DNA from: Amyelois transitella
Taxonomy: Eukaryota; Arthropoda; Insecta; Lepidoptera; Pyralidae
Direction: 5' to 3'
NCBI RefSeq assembly: GCF_032362555.1
Contig: NC_083510.1
Span: forward strand, 7,963,501 to 8,027,500
Length of the DNA stretch: 64,000 nucleotides
A program made the position numbers and the translations under genes. Positions 24,471 through 37,800 of this stretch are shown piece after piece; within the stretch, counting starts at the first letter, position 1; each line of letters opens with the position of its first letter. The notes beneath the pieces were generated by a model. That model was not told where the DNA came from. It searched no databases and worked only from the letters and a program-made list of their open reading frames with translations.

Positions 24471-27400
24471 TTTATCTAATGTGTTGTTTTTTTAAATGTT
24501 TTTCTAACAATGATAAATCAATAATATAATATGAACAGATGTCATAAAACAAATAACATGGTTAAATGAAATCAAAATTTGGGAAAAATATTTTGAATCG
24601 ATACAGAGTAGGGCATACATACATAGTGAAAACAAAACCAATTTTGAATCTCAAAATAACTATATTTATGACCTGGAGTTAACTAACAATGCTACACAAC
24701 AAAATAAAATACAGTCTTACAAATTTCATGAATTATAAGTACACAGATCAAAGAGAAAATAATAATTTTGAGCAAAATAAACCACTTAAACTTATATCAC
24801 AATATACAGATGGGTGTGGTCTCACGCGCTGTAAATCATATAATAAAAAAAACACAAGAACTAACATATTTAATAGGGCAAATTAATTAATAATATTGCA
24901 ATGACTAAATAAGGCACTACGTTTATTACAACGCTATATAAACACAGCCTGGGAAGGTTCCCAGCGCGCGAGACTGGAGCGATATCGACTTTTAACACAT
25001 ACTATTGTACACCTATTACGTCAAAGGCTTTATTTACAAACACAGCTAACTTTAAAACCCCACAAAATTACGTGATATGTCAACACAGAATGTAAGTAAG
25101 TACACGAAATAAGTGGCAATGTGTTCGCTGCATCGAAACGTCTCCATACACCCCAGTATAGCCCACTTATACTTATTTCAAAATATACAAGGACTGACCG
25201 ACATTATTAATTAATAATTTATACAATAAAATTTACAACATTCACAATTAACAAACTGATATTTGATTCAACAAAACTGACTCAGATTTTTTTGCTATCG
25301 TCAACTTACACCGTTAGTCGCGACTAGTAAGATGCTTCATACATAATTTTGAATGTCGTAAAACATAGCAAAGAGAAAAAAACATATTATACAATAATGA
25401 ATACATTGGTGTTATGATCATACTGCAATTGCTCGTTAATTTGTGAATAATTTGGACGACTGACAATGCATCCATCAAAACTTGTTGTTATTGTGTGACA
25501 TAATAAAACAATAACGATTAAGGGAAAAGGCAGATTGTGACACTATATACTACCAACCAAAGAAACATAATCCATTTTATAGTATACTTATTATATTGCT
25601 GATCATGCATTCACGAGTGTTCATCGACTCAAGTTGGCAAATATAATCTAAGTTTGGACTGATATTCACTTTTTAATTCGTTAGCACCAAATGTCCTTTC
25701 TAAATTAATTGTCTAACTAGGAATAAGGTTTTTACGTTATAATCCCGATAGAGTTTAAACATATTGTATTTCATAACTAAATATATCATTATCATATAGC
25801 TATTTACAAATTTCGCACATAACAATGTGCATGTGGGTGATTGGTTATGATAAAATTACTTGAGGATATATAATATAATTGAAACTATAAAATTCTTTAT
25901 TATAAAAGAAATGAAAATAAAGTCTAGTATATACATAAAATTATGTACATCACCCAAAATATTCAGTCGCTAACTTAATAATAATATAAGAATACATTTT
26001 AAAATCATTGTGATATTTCAAGTGATGGAGTTTATAAGAATCAGAAATGTCATGGCTTAAAGATTGGGGCTGAATGAGCCAACAGGGCTTTATATCTAAT
26101 TACAAATACATCGAGTTCATCTATGTATAGATGGATAAACAAAATTAAATGACAAATAAAAAATCCATTGTCAAAAAAGAGTAGTTTATATAAAAAAAAA
26201 ACTGAATTTAGCGTTACCGATGAGCTGTTTAATGAATAAATGTCTTTTTCATAGAGCTCAAAAAACTTTGCAATAATTATGGCACCTGCCGTGCGTGCTA
26301 CAACTTAAGGTACATCGTAAACCACCTACAATATCTTAAAGGAAATGTTATTATTTTTTCAAAACATTCTGTTACTATTTGATTTTAAAATATATAACTG
26401 TTAAGAAATAGAAATAAAAACAGAAGATGACTAAATGCTTGCTAAATGCACCAGGTTTTTTTTTTTCAACAACACAATAAAAATACGTGATAAGCAAGAT
26501 TACAAACAACATAGTTATTAGTTTTTTACAGTATTGTCATTTTGTATATTTTTATTAGTAAGGGATATTCTGTGACCTTAACATCTACTATCGAGGAGGA
26601 AAATTCTTAAAAAATGTGAATTGAGACAGACTATATTGGGAGAATAAACAAAAATTAAAATAATTCTAAGCTGTGTGGTGTGACTTGTGATGGGTAGAAA
26701 CATAATTATAAGAGAGCACATCTAGAGTAGCGAAACGTAAAGAATTGTCAACAACATAAAACGTGATTTATTTTTATGAAATATAAATATACAATTTTTT
26801 TATTTTTTCTCTAAATCCATCGAGATAATCTTACATATTGTATTAATGCATTAGTCTCACACATAAAACAATAAAAATATCTGAAATATGTAGAAAGGAA
26901 GGTAAAAACGAGAAACAGGAATATGCAATAGTTCATTAGGCTATAAAAATAGTATTTGTAAAGAAAAAAAATATGACCTTAGACATCATAAAATGTAACT
27001 CCTTGTAGTTCATTTTTCAAATGAGAGATCAAATAAAAAATTTTAGCGTACAAGTACAGTACTGTAAGACCTGATTTTATGCTAGTTTAATTCAACATTT
27101 ATTACTAGAATAAATTGACACTTTCATCTAAGCCTCGTGTTGCACTTATGGTGTGAGACCGCAAGAATGACTTGTTTGTTAAAAAATAGACTATAGGATA
27201 ATATTTTAATAGGTAATGACGGCATGATTAAGAAATATAGTCGTATCTGACTTAACGTCACAACTTTGAAACAAAAAAATTGTCGGCCATAAAGGTTTAG
27301 ATTTGTGAATTTTAGTTAAACATTTAGAAAAAGAACGTTTCTGTAATTATTACAAAAAAGGAGTGTTACAAACATTTGGTGATTAAGTTATCGTACTTTG

Positions 27401-28081
27401 ACATTTCATTAAACTATTCAATGATCATTTGAAAAAGATTCATTTTGAGCTATTGATTATATAGAAACTGCGACGTTTTACTCAGATTCGAACCTTAACA
27501 TATTTTTGTTAAATTTAATTTGATAAATTTAAGAGTATGTTAACTATGTACAGAGCTCACACTAATATTTACAAGGCTTGATCGCGAATACACAGTTCAA
27601 GTATACCGGCGAACGTTAAAATCGGCTTAAAAACTTGTGAAATATCAATTATAAAACAATAATCTTTACGATTTGAATCTTCCTTTCGATACTAATCAAA
27701 TATTTCACTAAACGATTTATACGTTTTGAAAGTCGATTTAAAATTACAATACATACAAATATATGGTCTAACTATAATTTCTTATCAATGAAATTTTTTG
27801 AATTCGCTTTATTTTATCTTGAGATCTACCGTATGACGAGTTTATGAGCGAAGGGCGGAATCGACTTTAGCGACACAATTATATATTTCTTTCTATAATT
27901 CAATGGTACGACATGGAAATGACGTTCTATCTTATTATGGGAAGTAACCTTGAAAAATGGAAATGACACGCTCACATGTCAGACGACACGACATCAAACT
28001 ACGAGCTATAGTATATAAACTATATTTATAGGTCATAAGATTCACAATTTGTCGATTTAATGTTGCCGATCGACAGTCCAC

Positions 28082-28100
28082 TATCGATAGGCTATCGATA
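28082..28100. promoter_or_regulatory. Pair of TATCGATA (DRE/BEAF-type) sites
   Basis: Two perfect TATCGATA octamers at 28082-28089 and 28093-28100 start 11 bp apart, about one helical turn. In Drosophila this palindrome is the DNA replication-related element bound by DREF, and CGATA clusters are bound by BEAF-32. Function here, downstream of a coding region, is inference. Confidence 0.45.
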
Positions 28101-28701
28101 GTACAGATAATATTGCTATAGGAATAAAATAAAAAATAAATAATAACAATATCTTTAAAAACTAAGTGCCACACTTTATCGTTGGGAGTGTGATATATTT
28201 TGTTAAGGTAAATAAAAATCTAATTTATTCAGTATAATATAGATAAAACATCATTTCCAATGTTTAGTGCCAGATTTATGCATATTACGGTTATTCGGAA
28301 CACTTCGTTTCCATCCCAAAATATCGAACCGCCATTTTGTACAGTTAACGGCATACAAAATGTATAGAACGTTTCTTAACTGAACGAAGATCCAGATAAG
28401 CAAATTCTGTGTGTTCCTTTATCGTAATAGGCATAACGTATAAGGGCCTAACTATAAGTACGGGCGTTTCTTTGCGCAAGAAAGAATGCTATTAAAGTTA
28501 TGAATTTAGTGTTGATGTTCTGGCGCAGATTAGAATGTCAATAGCATAGCATGACATTTACTTGAGCAAGTTAGAGCACGCCATGCTTGTCTGTAAGAGC
28601 GAATAAGCAAACATGGTATTACTAATAACAGCTTGCCATATCCGCGCTAGTAATTGCTATTGAAACGCATCATACTTGCGCATATTATAGAATATCACTA
28701 G

Positions 28702-28881
28702 AAGAGCCCGCAATACCCATAGAGCGAGTATCATTCGTAGAGCGCGCCGTTCCCTTAGAGCGAGTATCGCTAATAAAGCGCGCCTCACTTTTAGAGTGTA
28801 TATGGTTTATAGAGCTTGTGTTACCGTCGGAGTGACCGCCGCTAGTAGAGCGTGTCGTCGAGGTAGAGCAGCAGCGCGGCG
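28702..28881. repeat. Degenerate 18-bp tandem repeat, ten units (TAGAGC...)
   Basis: Ten consecutive 18-bp units start at 28702, 28720, 28738, 28756, 28774, 28792, 28810, 28828, 28846 and 28864. Eight begin with TAGAGC, TAAAGC or TAGAGT; the first begins AAGAGC and the eighth CGGAGT. The spacing is exact while the other 12 positions vary. The array ends 11 bp from the MARCH stop codon, so it lies at the start of the 3' UTR. Confidence 0.8.
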
Positions 28882-28892
28882 GGCGGCGGGCC

Positions 28893-31800
28893 TCAGGAGC
28901 GCGGCGGCAGCAGCGACTCGCGGCTGGCGCGCAGGTTGGGCAGCGAGCGCGCGCCGCGCCGCGCCTCCAGCTCCAGCAGCGAGCGGATGTCGGCCTCCAG
29001 CGGGTCCACGCTGATGTGGTACACGCCCTCCGGCTGCTGCGACAGCTGCTAACAAAAATACGGACCTATTGAACTTCCTCAAAACTTTAAAACCGATTAC
29101 AATCTATGTGCCGTTCATATCTCGGTACCGGTGACGCTTTAGGGTACCATGTTACCTGATATATTTGTCTCTATCTATAAACTCAAAACCCAATATTTAT
29201 TCAAACTTATGCCATAAAGCTGTATGGCATGTAATTTATTTTCGTTTCGACCTTCGATCAAGAGACGAGCACCCGACCACTGCGCTGAAAAAGCCGTCGA
29301 TTGTATGGTCTGTGGTCTGTGATGGTCTGTGGTCTATGGTCTGTGGATTGTATGGTATATATTATATTATGATCCATTTTCGATCGGCCGATCGAATTTG
29401 TTTTTTTCGGACACTGTTTCAGCAGGAATGTGAGTCTTCTTTCAGATAGTACGTCGATGTTATGAATATTATATGAATTTATCTTTCACCTGTTGAACGG
29501 CCTCAACTGTAGGCGGTTGTACGAGCTTGGTGTCGGAGTATCGTCTCGTGTCGCTCTCCACGCGCAGACAGTCATCCGCCACGGCCGACAGTCTTCTGTG
29601 CGGGTTCCCGCGGTAAGTCTCAAAGCCTCCGCTCTCGTCTGTAAATAAATAAAAAAGAAAAATAATTTAACTTCTTCCAATGACGACAGGAGGAGGCATT
29701 ATAGATATCCACTTCGTTAAAACCCTTACAGTTTTTTTTTTGCTTCCTATTTTTATATATTTACGACTAATTTCATAAATGGACCTACGAAATAGCAGGG
29801 CGCAACTGGGATTTGTGCTAAGGAATAAAATAAAATAAACAAACTTAAAAAAATAACCATTCTCTTATTTAAAAGAGAATTGTAATTTTTTACACAAAAT
29901 ATAAATAAGCAACCTTGCCACAAAAATTTACAAATATTAGATATCAATTACCAATGTAAAGTATGTTAAGTACGTAATTAATAAGCAAATAATATTCTTT
30001 GCCAAGGTTGGGCTATATTCATCTAGAACTGTAGTAGTAAGAAGGCCAAAACGTTTACAAGGTAGGTATTGTATACCACGCATCTTGTTTACAGTTAACT
30101 ATCATTTATTCTTTATCCCAACTAATATTATAAATGTGTAAGTAAGTTTGTTTGTTGTCTCTTAACGCATTATCTACCGAAACATATCTTTGATCCACAC
30201 AACCGGGAGAGCCCGTGAAACCATTCCTGGTCAAATATTAACCTCGTCCCTTCCACGGAGACCACGCAACCGGAACTAACGTCAGTAGGATGATGGAATA
30301 TAATAAGAATTACTAGCGTTGAAAATTCCGAAAGAAAAAAATTGTTTTTTTCGGTGAAAGAAACGTTTTTTTCGTTTTTTACCGATTTATTGGTTTGTTA
30401 CATTCAAATATATCAGAATAAAACCTTGTAATACGAGGGAATTTGAAAAAAAACAGGAACATTTCCCGCTTTTTTCAACCCTAGTAATTACCTTCTTCGT
30501 GGTAAGTGGCTGGGGGCGGCGGGGGCTCAATGTTGGCTACCACTTGCCCGCGCGCACTTCTCTCGCGTCGTTTCTTGTGCACCGCCGGCGGCGAACCGCT
30601 GCTAATCGGGAGTTTCTCGGGGGCATTTTGAATCAGTAGTATTCTGTAAGAAATGGCCAGTTTTTAATAAAAAATTACAACTATCATACTTCGGAGTTAA
30701 TTCAAAATTTGCCCAACTAAAAATATCAACTATGAGAGAAACAATAAATTAACTTCTTTCATATAATAATCCGAATATTAAGGAGGTAGTTAAGGTCTGT
30801 GTTCTTATCATTGTGTATACAAAGACAGTCGACAAAAGCAAATAAACGGACCAGATCTGACATATTACAATTGAAATGCAACGAGACCAGGACATACGAA
30901 GCAAATAACATTAGTAAAAAGTCTTGGTTACCTGTTATGTGCTCTCCAGCGATTACACAAATGCAGGTATTGCCGACACTGGATGTACATGAACACGGCG
31001 CCTCCGGTGAAGCCCACGGCGACGACCACCAGTTTGGTCCAGAACGGCCATGCTGAAACATGGAACAATATTTTTTTACACAATTAATAATTTTGTATCA
31101 TAAGTAATCTAAGAATAAAGCTAATAATTGGTTTTACAATGGTCAATTTGAGTGCGTTTGACCTCAACATATGACACGCCCGATGGTTAGCAAGTTGGGG
31201 GTCTAAGGTGGTGCACGCAAGCTCAATTAATGCCTATTCAGTCTTGTCTTATCCTACCTAAGTCATCTTTTTATTTAAATTTGGCAAGAGGAAAGATAAG
31301 GCGAGAATCTAAGTTGAGCATAACGAATGAAATTTTGTCACGAGTGCATCCTAACTGAACGGTACCCAGTATTACGAAGGGGAGGTGGAGCATATGCAGT
31401 CAATTACTCCGTGACTCTGTAAAAAAAACTCTACAAATTTGTCGAGGCGTGGAATGATACAGCTTGAATAAGAAAAGCGCAAAAGAATTAGAGTAATATT
31501 AAAGGCATTTTTTTATTTATCCCATATGCAGTCCAAAAGTGACATTTACGTTATAGCTGTAAACAACGGAACAGATAACAGTTATATCTTTCAATAAATA
31601 CAACAGCATTGAAGTCGACCGATAATTCACATTAAATCATCTCTGTATTTATTTTTGGATATGATTTATCTGAGAGACGCTAATTATAGCGTTTTGTTTA
31701 TATCCCATCTATGCCGTGTAGGTATTTATCTACCGTGACTTTAGTTACGAATCTTAGGTATTATGATATTTACGGTTCAGTTGATATTATAGCTCTTATC

Positions 31801-34800
31801 TCGTTCCCGGATACATTTTCTAATGTAAATATAGCATTCTGATATCGATGACGTTACCTATGCAATTAAAATTATCATGTTTCATTAGCGCCATTTTCGC
31901 CCCCGGTTCGACCGCCAACTTCGCGTGAATAACTAGCGACTAGAGTACCAAAAAGTTTTAGAAGCATAACTATGTATATAATTTTAATTAAAAATTCATT
32001 TGGTTAAAAATTAAAATCTCACAACTTTGTTTATGTACTGCATAATTTCCCAGATTAATAAGAAATTTATCAAGATTAAAAACGCCTTTTTGCATTGACA
32101 ACTCGGTACGAATTAACGATGCACTTGTACGCTGTTACGTCATTTGGCCGGTACCGTTTGCAAAAAAAAATCGAATAATGTTAAAAAATATTCATTATCA
32201 TTTTTTATGTCTGTTCATATTTAAGATCGATTTGGTAATATGGTGTCCTAATACTTAGGTTACAAAGGTAAAATCAAATTATCCATTCCAGCAGAGTGCA
32301 CAGTTAATTTAATTATTTAATTAATTGATTGATTGCCAAATTTCCGTTGCTTTTAATAGATTGACAGAGAAGAATCAGGAAGTTGAAACGACACGCATAG
32401 CGCGATGGGATGAAATTGTACTGACCCTTTCTTCTTTATAATAACTTGGCTTTAACTTATCATAGTTATTTTTTACACGCAACGACACGCGTATCTACAC
32501 GATTGTGACGAATTGGTGAAATATTGCTACGTTGTATAATTTTTAAGACCGTGAATGACCAGTGAAGCACGTCTAGCTTATATCATCATCGTAACCACAG
32601 ATTACTCGTTATAAAATGAGTTAATGCATTATTTATACTATAATATAACAGTATACTTAGAATACATTGAAAATTTTGGTATTCATCGAACAAAAAATTC
32701 CTGAAAAAAATTCATACTATATTACATATGAGAATAGCTATAATTAATTAATCGTTAATTATTATTTATATTATAATCAAATTAGTGCAAGGTTAAAGTG
32801 ATACATTTTTGTAATACAACTAGTTTTAACAACAACTTTGAAAGCAATTTTTAATTTATTAGTGTATAAATTAAGAGTATAAAATCCAGTTGCGATTTCG
32901 GCACAGAATTATTTATTACTACTACATTTCGGCACATTGTACCGTTAATGATGGTAGCTAAAAATAACACACCGGATCTATCATATACACCGCTACATTC
33001 AAGAAAACTTTTATCATTTTAAATCCTACTAATATTATAATTGCGAAAGTTTGTGAATATGTCAGGATGCCAGTACGGATGTTTGTTACTCTTTCACGCA
33101 AAAACTGCTGAACCGATTACGATGAAATTGTGGTATGTAGGTAGCTGAAGACCCAGAATAACATAAAGGCTACTTTTTATTCCGGAGTTCCCGCGGGATT
33201 GATTCCAAGCGGACGAAGTCGCGGGCGGCCTCTAGTGTAAAATAAATAAACAAAAGTATTTGTGTATTGTGGGCCAAACATACTACATACATACGCGATA
33301 AATTGCAAAATATCTCCTTCAAAAACTACTCAACTAAAAATAACGTAAATAATGATAATGAACAAATTAGTACCTATTTTCATACGCACGAAAAATAAAT
33401 TAATTGGTGTCAATGTCAAGGTGATTACACCTTCCATGCTGCTACAAACATACATCAAAAGCGGCATGTAACCATTCGCGGAAACACTGACACGATAACT
33501 TTTTAGTTAATTGGTACAATCGCATGGTTACATCAGATACTCATGAATTATTGATACGTTGTATAACTAGTTGGAGTTACAAACATAATAATTGGCAAAC
33601 GACGACTAAACGTCCATTCATAGCACCTTTAAAACGATCTGATAAAGGTGCTATCAACCCTTACTAAACCTGAAATTTGTTACAATCGTATAGGTATACA
33701 TACTGTTAATTTATTTTGATACTTTTTTGGAAATGGCTAGCCACTACTTACAGACAGACAAAGGCTACTTTTGATTCAAAAATTCTAGCCTCCACGCAGA
33801 ATAAGTCACGAGTACCAATCAACTTATTATTTATTATAAAAATATAGTATCGTTGAGTTAGTATCTCGTAACACAAGTCTCGAACTTACTTCGAGGCTAA
33901 CTCAATCTGTGTGATTTGTCCCGTATATATTATTTATTTATTTATTTATTTAACTACTAACTGTATGTACATAACCTTAACCATATGGAGGATCTGTCAA
34001 CGAAGCCGTTACGTGTCTAATTCTAATTCCTTAGAGGAGTGCCAAGGACATCGTTGTATTTTTAGCTCATGCACAATGTACACCAAACGACTATGCAACA
34101 TGCACATTTTATGTTTAGCTACATGTATTCTTATGTAATTAAATAACGTTTGTTTATAAATAACATTGTTATTTACTTTTGAACTACTTACCTACTGACT
34201 AAAATACAATTTAAAGCCGATAAGGTCAAAAGTACCCGAAACCGCCGAACTTGCATGAAGAGAGTTATGAATGTGGATGAAGCGAAGGAAGTATGTAGAA
34301 ATCGTGGCAAGTTGAAAGAGGTAGTCTCTGCCTACCCCTCCGTGAAAGAGGCGTGATTTTATGTATATATGTTAAAGCCGATATAAAACTAATATGCGAA
34401 AGAAACCTGTTAACTGCGAAATTTTGCATGTTAATTCCTAAGTGGTCGCACATACATCATGCCTATAAGAAATTAACAAAATCATTTCTTTTTTGAACAG
34501 AGAATTGTGACTAATAATCTAGAAAAGACCTGAAAGTTACATCCGACTGGATGGTTTCGTAATGGAATAGAGATTCACATATTGACAACTAGCATTATAT
34601 CGTACAGAAGCTATTTTATATACAAGCAGATAAAATCACTTATTGACGTCCAAGATTAACACTGCTAGCAGTGAGTCCTGACCTTACTTGACTTCCCTTT
34701 TCCTCTTATCTCACTTTATATGCGTTCCACAAAGCACATTACGTAATCTCCAAGTCTTGTCAGATTTGTCTAAGAAATAATTCATCGCATGTATAAAATC

Positions 34801-37800
34801 GAGTGTAAATGGTGGCCTGAATACCGAAATCCACCAACATACATACATACATATGGTCACGTCTATATCCCTTGCGGGGTAGACAGAGCCAACAGTCTTA
34901 AGACTGAATGGCCACGTTCAGCTATTTGGCTTAATGATAGAATTGAGATTCAAATAGTGACTGGTTGCTAGCCCATCGCCTAAAAAAGAATCCCAAGTTT
35001 GTAAGCCTATCCCTTAGTCGCCTTTCGAGAAAAAGATGGAGTGGTCCTATTCTTTTTTGTATTGGTGCCAGGAACCACACCCATCAATTAAATATTAGAA
35101 AACTCTTCTGTTACTCACTGACATAAACCGAAACAACTGGGCGTATAGATAACTAAAGTTTGACAAGTATTTTGCTTGTGAAGTGCACAAGTCAGAATTT
35201 ACGGAAATTCCAACGTGAATAGAAACAACGCTATAGTTATTTAAAAAGCTAGTTGATAATACAATTAAAGAAAATGTATGCAAAAGTTTATCAAGACTTG
35301 TTGAACACAGTGGGCCACATGTTTAGTCAGTAGAAGTCGTAGTTCCAATGTCATTAACATTAAGATCTCGTCCCGTCAGCGAATCGACCGCAGTGTTGCA
35401 ATTTAAAGCCAACGATGATAGTGTTTCGCATCATTAAGTAATCTTGTAAACAAGTTTACCAACAGTAAATGTTAAAGAAATTGATATATTTGATATATCA
35501 TCTATACTTCTACACTAATCTATCTATCTATCGAAATATATAAAAATAGGGTGTTACTGAGTGACTGACAAACAATAACAACACAGGCCACTGGGTCTCA
35601 GACTTAAAAATTGGCATGTAGGATCTCTATGTGGTCAAAGGGACCAGTGTACTAAAAGATTTTCCGATATTCCCACGGGAACGGAAGTTAACTGGTTTTT
35701 TCGTAATACAGAAGCGGAGCCGCGGCGCTCTCTAATACAGATATATGAACGTATGAAAACTTAACCGTCAAATTGACAAAAATTACAACAGATCAACAGA
35801 GCCGCGGGCAAAAGCTATTAAGTAATTATAATCTGTTATCATTGGAAACAAAATATTTTAGTATATTGCTCAATTAAAAATCATATACCTATTCTAGCTT
35901 TTTGTTTACAACCGATCCTCTTCAATTTTTATCAAAATAATAGAGCTGATAAAAAATAAAGAAGGCATATTTTTATCATGTGATTAATCCGTAAGACAAA
36001 AATTCTACTGATAACTTAGTCAATCTTTCCAGTAATTAGGATAAAGAATAAGGATCCTATGTAAAAAAACTGACTGACATACCTATCAATATAAAGCACA
36101 GTACAAACAATCTAAAAATAAATTTGGCATGGCATTCCAAATTTAAATTAAAGGAATTTATTCGTTTACCGGGGAGTCTTCTAGTTTTTAACGATGGAGA
36201 AAACAAACTACTTAGTACTTCTGCCATAAGTACCAAAGGACTCTAATAAAATTTACATGCTATTGTAATGTAATACATATTTCGGCAGACGGCGATTACC
36301 TAACCAAACTCTATCTAGTTTAGTTCGTCATCATCTGAGTGTATACCCGGTTCATGTCCAGAGGTGTTACTTCGAAGCCCGTGGTCTTCTTTTTCAGACT
36401 AACGTAAGAATTCAAAGGACAAAATGTGACTATTTCGCCACAGAGGCCGTCAATATTAATTCATACCTTTTATATTTTTAACCGTGTGCCGTGTGGTTCC
36501 CGGCACCAATACAATAAAGAATAGGACCACTCCATCTCTTTCACATGGATGTCGTAAAAGGCGACTAAGGGATAGGCTTATAAATTTGGGATTCTTTTTT
36601 TAGGCGATGGGCTAGCAACCTGTCACTATTTGAATCTCAATTCTATCATTAAGCCAAATAGCTGAACGTGGCCATTCAGTCTTTTCAAGACTGTTGGCTC
36701 TGTCTACTTCGCAAGGAATATAGACGTGACCATAGGTATGTATGTATGTATATTTTTAACCACTTCCGAAAAAGAGGTGGTTCTCAGTTTGACCTGTTTA
36801 TATGTATGTATATGTTTGTATGCATGTGTGTATGTATGCTTGTGTATATGTTCATATGTATGTATGTGGTTGTCAGGAAAGTGTTTATGACACTTAGGAG
36901 AATGAATTAAAAATTTAACCTACTTCAAAAAGGAAGGGTATTGATTGGAGGCAGTTGCAGTTCTCTTTTTACAAAAGTTAATTACATACCGATAAGTCCT
37001 CTGTTGACCTCTTCAACGGCTCGCTCAATGAGTACGAAGAGTGACCACATGACGCACAGAGCGGCCACGCAATGGAACAGCACTGCGCAGCACAACCGAC
37101 GCCTCTCCACGCCAGACATCTCAAGTAGACGCCACTGAAACATTTGCACTAGGGTCACGCCTAGATAAACAATTAACAATTGATATTACTGCTAATGTAA
37201 GTTGTTATTGTGAGGTAAACTGCAATAAGACTGCAGTTTTTTAGTTTCACATTAGCATCCTGGTCTGGTGTGAAAAGGGTGAGAAAGCTGCTTCACTTCC
37301 CATGCAGAAAGTCAATCAGTGTTTATATATTTGTGTTCCTTCGAATAGTAATGAACTGGCAATCTACTACTATGTCTCAATCTCACTACCATCATAAAGC
37401 TATCAAGTTAAAGAAGCCAAAATACTTGGAAATTCATCTCTGGTTTAATGGAATCTTTAAATTCTTATACAGGTGCTCCTTTTATATACACATTAGGTCC
37501 TAACTCCAGCATGTTCCTGCATAAAAATTAGAGTTCAGGTGAACTGTTCCTTTCCTATGGCAAAATCCAAAAAAAAATTCAATAGCCTTGGATGGGTAAT
37601 ATGGATAACAGAAGGGCTAAATACAAAATGAATAATCTTGCAAAGTAAAAACTTAGTATCGACTTGGGTACTTACCTCATTAAATGGCTTAATTTTGGTG
37701 TGCATAATGAAATTGAACTTGCAGAGTTCACATGACCTAGTTTCTGATGCTGTCAACCACTGCTGCAGACAACTTTGGTGGACGTACTTGAGACTTCCTG

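Larger units (their letters stand above)
24480..28892 (-). other. Probable long 3' UTR of the MARCH gene
   Basis: This 4.4-kb, very AT-rich stretch lies between the convergent stop codons of Zasp66 (+) and MARCH (-). It has no splice-bounded coding exon and no mobile element that I recognise. The simplest reading is the MARCH 3' UTR, whole or in part, with intergenic sequence. It contains a tight pair of TATCGATA sites (28082-28100) and an 18-bp tandem repeat next to the stop codon (28702-28881). Confidence 0.4.
31053..36989 (-). other. Large intron of the MARCH gene
   Basis: This 5.9-kb intron separates the exons for the two membrane segments. It contains a degraded RTE-like repeat (about 33020-33240), two oppositely oriented SINE-like copies (34838-35080 and 36484-36748) and an ATGT-rich microsatellite (about 36790-36870). 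I see no further coding exon. Confidence 0.6.

Noticed and set aside
28702..28892. Reading the 18-bp repeat as a coding extension of MARCH
   Set aside because: After the TGA the frame meets TAG after about 16 codons; a read-through product would be trivial.
28807..29082. Ala/Arg-rich minus frame over the end of MARCH
   Set aside because: It is a different frame over the last MARCH exon; the frame joined by correct splice phases is the other one.
29303..29356. GGTCTGT-type short repeats
   Set aside because: Simple sequence within a MARCH intron, without coding or regulatory context.
36790..36870. Array of ATGT-like repeats that might suggest a structured repeat array
   Set aside because: It is an ordinary microsatellite that follows the tail of a SINE-like copy; spacers and repeats typical of CRISPR are absent.
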